Assembly (NCBI GenBank): GCA_023144075.1
Contig: JAGLGJ010000024.1
Coordinates: forward strand, 1-11,116
From: Candidatus Bathyarchaeota archaeon
GTDB lineage: Archaea; Thermoproteota; Bathyarchaeia; 40CM-2-53-6; RBG-13-38-9
Direction: 5' to 3'
Length of the DNA stretch: 11,116 nucleotides
Position numbers and translations under genes: made by a program. The notes below the pieces were generated by a model. It ran no database searches. It was not told where the DNA came from and saw nothing but the letters and a program-made list of their open reading frames with translations. Shown in pieces: positions 5,223 to 11,116 of the stretch (positions are counted from its first letter, which is position 1; each line of letters starts with the position of its first letter).

Positions 5223-5263
5223 TTAATAATTCTAGTTATTTCTAGCTAGTTAGAAATTATTAA
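5223..5263. repeat. Inverted repeat between the MFS and PEBP genes
   Basis: TTAATAATT (5223-5231) and AATTATTAA (5255-5263) are perfect 9-bp inverted arms. The stem extends by four more pairs past a one-base bulge (CTAG at 5232-5235 with TTAG at 5250-5253, last pair G-T). The loop of 14 bases contains the palindrome CTAGCTAG (5242-5249). On the transcribed strand it follows the MFS stop by about 30 nt and precedes the PEBP start by about 47 nt. It could be a 3' hairpin of the MFS transcript or an operator for PEBP. No T tract follows, so it is not a clear terminator. Confidence 0.5.
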
Positions 5264-5294
5264 GAACTGATATTGTTGAGGATCCAAATTGTTA

Positions 5295-6434
5295 CTAATT
5301 ATATTTTTTCGATGAGAAATTAAGAATAATTGTGCTTGCGATTAAAAGTATAAAACTTAATGGAAATATTGCGTTCAAAGATGTGGTCTCGATAAACTTT
5401 GCCGCGATCGGTGGAGTGAAAGCGATTATTGACTGTTGAGTGGACATAGACAAGCTGTAGGCTAAACCTCTCCTGTTATAAGGTGTAAGCTTTGCTGTTA
5501 TACTTGACATGGGGGCCCAGACGGAGTCTTTGAAAAAAGCGAAACATAGGAATACAATGATTAGCAAAATCGTTGTAGACGTGAAGGGTATTAATATGAC
5601 TGTGCCTGCAGCTCCAAGAATTGCTAGGATTAAGATTTTCTTATCTCCAAGCATGAAACCTAGATAGCCAGCGAACAGAGAACTAATAATTCCTATGGGT
5701 GGACCCAAGGTGAATATGAAACTCGCAGTTGCTTCTGAGAATCCTCTTATGAACACCATGTAAGTAGTCATGAATGTCAAGATCACGGTAGCACCTGCCT
5801 GACGTATTCCCATAGAAGAGAGAAATGATACAAAGTCTTTTGTTAGAATAGATTTAGTAGTGGTATGATTATTTTCATGCTTTTCATAATAAGGTAAATG
5901 ACTCATTTTCAGAAGAAAGAGACTCCAAATCCAGATGGGAATTACCCAAAGAATATATGCAGATCGCCAATGGCCATAAGTTAAAGCTAAAGTCAGTGTT
6001 AATAACCCAAGAGATGCACCCCCAGCCCCCATTGCATTATGAAGGCCCATGGCTTTACTTAGTTTGTTAGGCATTAGAGATCTGCTTATCGTTGAAAGAC
6101 CAGAATTATGATAGAAAGAAGAGGCTACGCTAATACAAGTCAGTCCAAAGATAAGAGTTACAACTGTCCAACTTCCGGCTACTATCACACCTCCAAATCC
6201 CTGTAGAATCATACCAAGAAGTAGTATGGGTTTCGCACCGATTCTATCAACCATGAATCCAGAGAAAAAATTCATTACTAGGCCAATGGCTGTTGGAATT
6301 GTGACAATAAATGAAACTTCAAACAAACTGAGATTAAATTCTTCAAGAAATACAGGTATCAATACTAAATGCATTAAAAAATATACTTCGGTTAGTAAGT
6401 GAGACATGCTTATTGCAAGAATGATTTTTTTCAA
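5295..6434 (-). CDS. Major facilitator superfamily transporter
   Basis: The 379-residue, highly hydrophobic protein has about 11-12 membrane segments. The cytoplasmic loop after helix 2 carries GFMVDRIGAKP (59-69), the MFS motif A (G-x3-D-R-x-G-x-K/R). The N-terminus MSHLLTEVYFLMHLVLIPVF (10-29) and FYHNSGLSTISR (107-118) resemble the fosmidomycin-resistance-like (Fsr/YfcJ-type) and related drug or metabolite efflux branches. A hydrophilic central loop (about 180-200, including HENNHTTTK) separates the two six-helix halves. The substrate cannot be told from sequence. The start is TTG at 6432-6434 with no clear Shine-Dalgarno; it is kept because the helix-1 start KKIILAIS matches family length, although ATG at codon 10 is possible. 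It lies 114 nt after the ATP-NAD kinase gene in the same direction. The spacer contains an AT-rich box (about 6521-6530), so it may have its own promoter. Confidence 0.92.
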   Translation of the reverse strand: MKKIILAISMSHLLTEVYFLMHLVLIPVFLEEFNLSLFEVSFIVTIPTAIGLVMNFFSGFMVDRIGAKPILLLGMILQGFGGVIVAGSWTVVTLIFGLTCISVASSFYHNSGLSTISRSLMPNKLSKAMGLHNAMGAGGASLGLLTLTLALTYGHWRSAYILWVIPIWIWSLFLLKMSHLPYYEKHENNHTTTKSILTKDFVSFLSSMGIRQAGATVILTFMTTYMVFIRGFSEATASFIFTLGPPIGIISSLFAGYLGFMLGDKKILILAILGAAGTVILIPFTSTTILLIIVFLCFAFFKDSVWAPMSSITAKLTPYNRRGLAYSLSMSTQQSIIAFTPPIAAKFIETTSLNAIFPLSFILLIASTIILNFSSKKYN

Positions 6435-6548
6435 TTCTAAGCGTCTCTGAAATGCTATTTTACTCCATCATAATAGGCAAAAGCGTATTGTACTTCTTGC
6501 AGTAATCTCATTTATGAAATTATAATTTTTTGACTTGAAATAATTTAG

Positions 6549-7658
6549 TCATGCAATTCTATACATCATTGATCTCCGGTATCCAGTTGTTACTCGAAAA
6601 TATCCTTTCAGCATTTTATTAATTTCTTCATCATTGGTATCCACCAATAACGGATTTCCTTTAAGAGAAATAATTTTGTCCTCAGACGCAACAATAATAA
6701 TATTATCTTTACCAACCTTCTTGATTACCTTAAAACTTATTTGCTGATTTCCTCTACCGAATAAATATCCTTGACCGCCAATCACTGTAACAACTATCTT
6801 AGATTTTTTTCCATCAATTATTTTCAATATTTGATTTTCATTTATATCAGAAGCAATCAATTTTTTTTGATAGACTATATCGACGCCAAGAAGAGAATAT
6901 TCTAGATTTAGTTTTCTCAATATGGATTTTGTTGTTGTTCCAGGTCCAATAATATAATAGTCTTCTTTCATATTGCTGATTATTTCCCAAGCAATCGATT
7001 CGATTGTTTCACGTTGAGAGGGTATACTACCGATCTTCACATTCTGAACCATTTGTTCTTCATGAGGAACTTTCAAGTAGCCATAAAGTTTAGCTGATAG
7101 AACATTTTGTCGGAAAGCTTCCTCATCAATATCCATAACTTCAGCCTCTCGAAGTTCAATTAATCCTTGAAGAAATTTGGTAGCAAGAGATCCAGCTGCC
7201 CTCGGATTAATTGCAAATGAGCTAGAATGTATTTTCACACCAGCAGGAACGCCAAGTACGGGTATCTTATCGCCAACAACTTCGTAAATGTCTCTGGCAG
7301 TTCCATCGCCACCTACGAAGAGTATGAGATCTACTTTATGATTCAACATATCTTTGGCAGCATTTTTAGTATCTAGGGATGTGGTCTTGCCTTTACTAAT
7401 TGAGCCAAGTATTTTTGGTGTATAACTACACACCTTAGCCTGTTCTTCACCCATTTCATGAGGATAAGTGTATAGTTCTATTGAATTCTTGATTGATGAT
7501 AGTTCTTTAAACGCCTCAGTCGTTCTGATGTGAGCTCTTGGAATTGCGCCTAGTTGCTTAGCTTGTGATAGGGTTTTTTTACCATCAGTTCCCTTTAGAC
7601 CAACGGAGCCACCCATTCCAGCAATGGGGTTTACGATTAAACCTAGTTTCTTCTTCAT
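6549..7658 (-). CDS. ATP-NAD kinase / AcoX family protein (COG3199 type)
   Basis: The 369-residue protein shows the NAD-kinase/diacylglycerol-kinase-like fold. LGLIVNPIAGMGGSVGLKGT opens the protein (residues 5-24), GGDGT (116-120) is the phosphate-binding motif with the catalytic-type Asp, then GVPAGVKIHSSSF (136-148), GPGTTT (238-243) and GGQGYLFGRGNQQIS (294-308). The long C-terminal part, with GGQGYLFGRGNQQIS and a TTGYR ending, is typical of the COG3199 branch rather than short NadK. The expected reaction is ATP (or polyP) + NAD to NADP; AcoX-like relatives have uncertain substrates. The ATG overlaps the gcvPB-like stop as ATGA (7655-7658), so it is translationally coupled and is the third gene of the operon. 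Its link to a P-protein pair suggests the pathway changes the NAD(H)/NADP(H) pool or that the kinase acts on a related substrate; this is inference. Confidence 0.93.
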   Translation of the reverse strand: MKKKLGLIVNPIAGMGGSVGLKGTDGKKTLSQAKQLGAIPRAHIRTTEAFKELSSIKNSIELYTYPHEMGEEQAKVCSYTPKILGSISKGKTTSLDTKNAAKDMLNHKVDLILFVGGDGTARDIYEVVGDKIPVLGVPAGVKIHSSSFAINPRAAGSLATKFLQGLIELREAEVMDIDEEAFRQNVLSAKLYGYLKVPHEEQMVQNVKIGSIPSQRETIESIAWEIISNMKEDYYIIGPGTTTKSILRKLNLEYSLLGVDIVYQKKLIASDINENQILKIIDGKKSKIVVTVIGGQGYLFGRGNQQISFKVIKKVGKDNIIIVASEDKIISLKGNPLLVDTNDEEINKMLKGYFRVTTGYRRSMMYRIA

Positions 7659-9217
7659 GGGGACAGATGCTCTTGTTTACTTTTCCCTTTTTTCTTGATA
7701 TATGCTCTCCATGTTAAAGCCCATTGATTAGGATCATTCAAAGCTTTGGTGTTAATCTTCTTAATAGTCTGATTATGAGGCGCTGTTTTCACTGTTTCGG
7801 GATTCGTTCGTGCTTCTTCACATGTGTATCTTATAATTTCAGCCCAATAGTCTATATCCTCTTTTGAATAGGTTTCACATGGTTCAGGTAGAAAAGGTTC
7901 TTGAACGATCCATGGATGATGACTTGTAAAATATTCCTGAACACCAAAATCAACTATTCTTCGAGCAACATCATCTGTTCCAACACTTGTTTCATCTTTC
8001 AATTCTTTGAGGCTAAATCTCGCCTGATCGAGTCTGATATTCTGTTTAGGATAAGCTAAAGTAACTCCACGGATTTTTGTAAGTTTCTTTATGAGATAGT
8101 TGATGTTGATGATCGAGGTTTCAGCCACTGTTCTTAATCCGTCAGGTCCCATGCTCATTATCCAAGAATATGCTCTGAGTATGGTCTCGATATTGCCCAT
8201 GAATTCTCTCATTTTGCCTATACTATTTGGACGATCATTATCCAGATGATATTTTGACCCATCAAATGTGACTATTGGTACTGGAAGGAATTCTGTAAGT
8301 TCCTTTCTCACTCCTACTGCACCACATGCAGGACCCATGCATCCATGTGGCGACGAGAATGCTTTATGGATATTGAAATGGCACATGTCAAATCCCGCTT
8401 CTTTCGCTCTTGTGATGCCAAATAGGGCATTTGAATTGGCTTGATCATATGCGCAAAGTCCACCCGCTTCATGAATTATTTTCACAAATTCATCGATCAT
8501 CGGATTAAAGATTCCAGTATCTTCAGGGTTAGTTATCATAAGTCCTGCAGTATGCTTGGAAACTGCAGCTTTTAATGCTTCAATATCAGGGAGTCCTGTC
8601 TCAGAATTTGGATATAGGGTAATAATCTTGAATCCTGCGGTGGCTGGACATGCTGCATCGGCTGGATGTGAAAAAAGTGTTGTAATTATTTCATTTCTTT
8701 CTGGTAGATCATTATTCATTTCATGATATTTTCTAATTAGACATGCATTTGTGAAAATTCCAAGTGCTCCACCTCCAGGCTGGAATGTGAACTCATCCAT
8801 GCCAGAAATTTCACAGATGTATCTATTGAATTTGTAAATTATTTCTAAAATTCCTTGTGTTGTATTTTCATCTTGTAATGGATGTATCTCTGCGAAGTAA
8901 GGAGACTTTACTAGTTCTTCATTTATCAATGGACTGTGTTTCATTGTGCAAGTGCCCATTCCCAAATCGATATTGAGAGCCATGCCAAGAGTCTGCTGCG
9001 ATAAACGTAGATAGTGTCTCAAGATATGTGGCTGAGATATTTCAGGAATGTTAGGAGGTGATTTCCTGATCATTTTATTAGGAATATAAAATTTGGCGTC
9101 TTTAGTACTCTTCTGAATATCCTCCTCGATAAATGGTATTGCAATACCTCTCTCCCCTTTATGTCCCATTTCCATTATGATTGGTTCATTCCACACAGGA
9201 GCATGATATTTCCTCAT
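7655..9217 (-). CDS. gcvPB: Glycine dehydrogenase P-protein-like, subunit 2 (divergent GcvPB)
   Basis: The 520-residue PLP enzyme matches the C-terminal half of P protein (COG1003). MGTCTMKHSPLINEE (87-101) corresponds to the family motif MGSCTMKYNPKxNEE, IHPLQ-x5-QG (111-122) to the next block, and FNIHKAFSSPHG (281-292) carries the PLP lysine K285. Asp258 in AYDQAN should pair with the PLP ring. Canonical P protein, as I recall it, has QPAAGAHGE, DSAHGSNPA, YYDGANLNA and HKTFSxPHGGGGPG-x-GPVGV; here these read QPGGGALGI, LFSHPADAACPA, AYDQANSNA and HKAFSSPHGCMGPACGAVGV. The fold and PLP site are intact but the substrate pocket is altered, so glycine decarboxylation is not assured. The C-terminus (about 440-520) is normal in length. 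ATG is preceded by GAGGG with 8-nt spacing; the gene is 16 nt downstream of the gcvPA-like gene and overlaps the kinase by 4 nt. Confidence 0.9.
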   Translation of the reverse strand: MRKYHAPVWNEPIIMEMGHKGERGIAIPFIEEDIQKSTKDAKFYIPNKMIRKSPPNIPEISQPHILRHYLRLSQQTLGMALNIDLGMGTCTMKHSPLINEELVKSPYFAEIHPLQDENTTQGILEIIYKFNRYICEISGMDEFTFQPGGGALGIFTNACLIRKYHEMNNDLPERNEIITTLFSHPADAACPATAGFKIITLYPNSETGLPDIEALKAAVSKHTAGLMITNPEDTGIFNPMIDEFVKIIHEAGGLCAYDQANSNALFGITRAKEAGFDMCHFNIHKAFSSPHGCMGPACGAVGVRKELTEFLPVPIVTFDGSKYHLDNDRPNSIGKMREFMGNIETILRAYSWIMSMGPDGLRTVAETSIININYLIKKLTKIRGVTLAYPKQNIRLDQARFSLKELKDETSVGTDDVARRIVDFGVQEYFTSHHPWIVQEPFLPEPCETYSKEDIDYWAEIIRYTCEEARTNPETVKTAPHNQTIKKINTKALNDPNQWALTWRAYIKKKGKSKQEHLSP

Positions 9218-9233
9218 TAGGAATTCCCTCTTT

Positions 9234-10640
9234 TCATTTGATTGCTTGGTTGAGCGTTTCTGCGAGTCGAGTTATGTCTTCTTGGTTGTGAATCTCGGTC
9301 ACGCAATAAAGAGAGCTTTGACCAAGCTCTGGAAAATCTTTGACAATTTCTTTTCCACCAAAGATCTTATGATCCAATAGGAATTTATTTACATCATTCA
9401 CAGTTTTTCCAGAACTATCAAAATTCACAACAAATTCTTTGAAGAAATAGGGAGAAAATAAAGTCTCAATCCCATTGATCTCACTTAATATTTTTTCAGC
9501 ATAATGGGACCTCTTTATGATTGTATGACCAATCTCCTTGATACCATTTGGCCCCAATAATGCCATGTATACAGCTGCAGCTATTGTCCAAAGTCCAACA
9601 GTTGTACCTGTGAAATCTTTACCTTCTTCTCTTACTGCATAAAGAGTTCTATCATGAGTACAATAACCAAAACCAAATCCGCCATCAATGGTATCTGTTA
9701 TGCTGACTAGATGCGTGGGGTATTCTGCTATATATCGAGGTTCATCTCTGGTTGCTATGAATCCGCCTACCCCACCACCGTAGTTCATATGTATTCCGAG
9801 AGGTTGAATCTCTCCACATACAATATCGCCACCGTAATTGATCGGAGGAGTTAACAAACCAAGTGAGATAGGGTCAATTCCAACAATAAGTTCTGCACCA
9901 TTGTTATGAGTTAACCTAGCGATTTCATCTCCCTGAGATTCAATAGTACCTAGATACGATGGATTTTCAATGTAGACTGATGATGTATTGGATGATAGTT
10001 TGTTTTCAAGATCTTGAAGATCAATAAGGCCAGTCTCAGGATCATAATCTATTAATTTAATGTCAATATTGCCTGACAAGGATCCAGTGTTACAAAAATT
10101 CTTTATTATTGACAATCTTCCGGGACTAATTATTTTTGGAATCAACACTTCTTTCTTAATATTCATTCTTGAAGCCATTCGAATGGCGAAACTTGCTGCC
10201 GTTCCCCAATCAAATGTTGGGAGACTTACAGCATCCATTTCAAGTAGCTCCCCCATCATGCTTTGAAATTCAAAGAATGTCTGCCATTTACCAAGATCTG
10301 AATAGGTATTTCCAGCGTAAGCTGTAACAAATTCACTCCGATGAGCTATTTCGTCTACTACAGCAGGTACATGATGTTGCCAACAGCCGGCGCCAAGGAA
10401 ATTTAGATATTCAGTACAAGACTTATTTTTTGATAGAATTTCTGATACATGTTTCTTAAGGTCAAATTCAGAAGGTAAAGGATCTGGAAGATTAAGAGAT
10501 CTATTGAGTCTAAGTTTTTTAGGGATGGTATTCAAAATTTCTTGAATGTTTTCGAAACCAATGTCTCTGAGCATTTCTTGTCTAACTTCAAGGACTGAAT
10601 TTGGAATGTAAGGGTGAGTGTGCTCAATTTTTTTTGTCAA
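9234..10640 (-). CDS. gcvPA: Glycine dehydrogenase P-protein-like, subunit 1 (divergent GcvPA)
   Basis: The 468-residue protein matches the N-terminal half of P protein (COG0403): HPYIPNS (9-15), FLGAGCWQHHVPAVVDEI (81-98), RSEFVTAYAG (101-110), FEFQSMMGELLEMD (123-136), GEIQPLGIHMNYGGGVGGF (276-294) and AAAVYMALLGP (354-364). In split P proteins this subunit pairs with GcvPB to form the active-site heterodimer and supplies residues that hold the substrate carboxylate. Canonical blocks, as recalled, are TAYTPYQPEISQG, YDGATA and the REKATSNICTN loop; here the corresponding stretches are TAYAGNTYSDLGKW, FDWGTA and REEGKDFTGTTVG. Loss of the SNICTN-type loop is the clearest sign of changed specificity. 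Start TTG at 10638-10640 has no strong Shine-Dalgarno, but no ATG precedes residue 23 and the family start fits. First gene of the operon; no gcvT, gcvH or lpd is in view. Confidence 0.9.
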   Translation of the reverse strand: MTKKIEHTHPYIPNSVLEVRQEMLRDIGFENIQEILNTIPKKLRLNRSLNLPDPLPSEFDLKKHVSEILSKNKSCTEYLNFLGAGCWQHHVPAVVDEIAHRSEFVTAYAGNTYSDLGKWQTFFEFQSMMGELLEMDAVSLPTFDWGTAASFAIRMASRMNIKKEVLIPKIISPGRLSIIKNFCNTGSLSGNIDIKLIDYDPETGLIDLQDLENKLSSNTSSVYIENPSYLGTIESQGDEIARLTHNNGAELIVGIDPISLGLLTPPINYGGDIVCGEIQPLGIHMNYGGGVGGFIATRDEPRYIAEYPTHLVSITDTIDGGFGFGYCTHDRTLYAVREEGKDFTGTTVGLWTIAAAVYMALLGPNGIKEIGHTIIKRSHYAEKILSEINGIETLFSPYFFKEFVVNFDSSGKTVNDVNKFLLDHKIFGGKEIVKDFPELGQSSLYCVTEIHNQEDITRLAETLNQAIK

Positions 10641-10863
10641 AAGAAATCCAACTGTGATTTGATAACAAGAGAGATTGGAAATTAAGGTTTGTCCTATTAT
10701 GTTGAAAACTTAAACGCCCATTCAAATTAAGAAAGTAATAGCGTTTGCGATTTGACAAATATCTTAGGATTTTTAAGGAGCATCTGTGCTTGTCTGAGTG
10801 AAAGGTCGATACGAGATGCATGCTGAATGATGCAATTACAGTTACAAAGTTGGGAATGAATTA
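10641..10863. other. Divergent promoter region between the gcvPA-like gene and ribA
   Basis: The 223-nt spacer separates two genes transcribed away from each other and must hold both promoters. AT-rich stretches lie near 10725-10740 and 10755-10775, but I see no convincing TATA box with BRE on either strand, no clear operator palindrome and no riboswitch-like conserved structure. Overlapping minus-strand ORFs here have no protein-like features. Confidence 0.4.
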
Positions 10864-11116
10864 ATGAAGAATAAAGGCACCCATAAGGAGAATGAATTCC
10901 AACGATTACGTTCAAATGATCATAGAGCACGTGCTAAGTCTCAGACGGCCTCATTAAGCCTCCAGAGATTAAAAGCTAGAATTCCAGTTTCTGGACGAGA
11001 ATTCTACGTTTATCTTTACCAGGACTTTGATAACATGGAACATTTAGCTCTCGTAATGGGTGATGTTCGTGGAAAGCAAAACGTCCTAGTAAGAATCCAC
11101 TCGGAATGCTTAACAG
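10864..11116 (+). CDS. ribA: GTP cyclohydrolase II, N-terminal part (cut by window end)
   Basis: Eighty-four codons are open to the window end. EHLALVMGDVRGKQNVLVRI (61-80) followed by HSECLT corresponds to the RibA motif EHLALVxGD...VLVRVHSECLTGD, which leads into the zinc-binding loop lying beyond the window. RibA hydrolyses GTP to 2,5-diamino-6-ribosylamino-pyrimidinone 5'-phosphate, formate and pyrophosphate, the first step of riboflavin synthesis. The catalytic core appears to begin near residue 39 (RIPVSGREFYVY); before it lies a basic, polar extension of about 38 residues with no predicted fold. ATG at 10864 is the only good start: no in-frame ATG, GTG or TTG lies between it and the upstream TGA at 10828, and only a weak GGGA (10852-10855) precedes it. 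It is divergent from the gcvPA-like operon. The family is assigned with confidence; completeness cannot be judged. Confidence 0.9.
   Translation, partial: MKNKGTHKENEFQRLRSNDHRARAKSQTASLSLQRLKARIPVSGREFYVYLYQDFDNMEHLALVMGDVRGKQNVLVRIHSECLT

Noticed and set aside
10060..10266. Plus-strand ORF of 68 codons
   Set aside because: It lies wholly antisense inside the gcvPA-like gene and has no motif.
10624..10930. Two overlapping minus-strand ORFs upstream of the gcvPA-like gene
   Set aside because: They overlap each other, the gcvPA-like start and the ribA coding sequence, and have no protein-like features.

Overview
The window looks like chromosomal DNA of an AT-rich archaeon. The strongest evidence is a tRNA-Arg(UCU) gene interrupted by a 12-nt intron at position 37/38 that folds as a relaxed bulge-helix-bulge. 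Supporting signs are the two-gene (split) glycine dehydrogenase P protein, a COG3199-type ATP-NAD kinase, T-tract terminators without stems, TATA-like boxes, several SD-led or unled TTG starts and several very small zinc-binding proteins. I cannot name the lineage from sequence alone; a TACK or Asgard-type archaeon would fit, and Thermoplasmata-like groups are not excluded.

Layout. Positions 1-544 hold the N-terminal half of an isocitrate/isopropylmalate dehydrogenase family gene (minus strand, cut by the window edge). The intron-containing tRNA-Arg follows at 758-847. From about 970 to 2940 lies an eroded zone: a zinc-ribbon ORF without a start codon (minus), a 43-residue C2HC mini-protein (plus, TTG start), a broken livM branched-chain amino acid permease (minus, one frameshift and one in-frame TGA), an intact 46-residue CxxC-x17-CxxC protein (plus), and a decayed MoaD/ThiS/SAMP-like ubiquitin-fold gene (plus) whose C-terminus still ends in Gly-Gly-Gly. 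Four copies of the GC-rich octamer CGCGCGCT stand out in this otherwise AT-rich DNA. Two lie in or at the edge of the livM remnant and one in the MoaD-like remnant, and one of them coincides exactly with the livM frameshift.

From 2981 to 10640 intact genes lie mostly on the minus strand: an orphan UroD/MtaA-like methyltransferase (2981-4099), a PEBP/YbhB-family protein (4736-5176), an MFS transporter (5295-6434), and a compact three-gene operon transcribed gcvPA-like > gcvPB-like > ATP-NAD kinase (10640 down to 6549). The operon has a 16-nt gap and then a 4-nt ATGA overlap, so co-expression and translational coupling are very likely. Both P-protein subunits have changes in motifs that are near-invariant in ordinary glycine dehydrogenase, and no gcvT, gcvH or lpd lies in the window, so the substrate may not be glycine. 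A divergently transcribed gene starting at 10864 is the beginning of a bacterial-type GTP cyclohydrolase II (ribA), cut by the window end.

Four of the six complete minus-strand proteins start at TTG, two of them behind clear Shine-Dalgarno sequences. No CRISPR array, insertion sequence, rRNA or replication origin was recognised.
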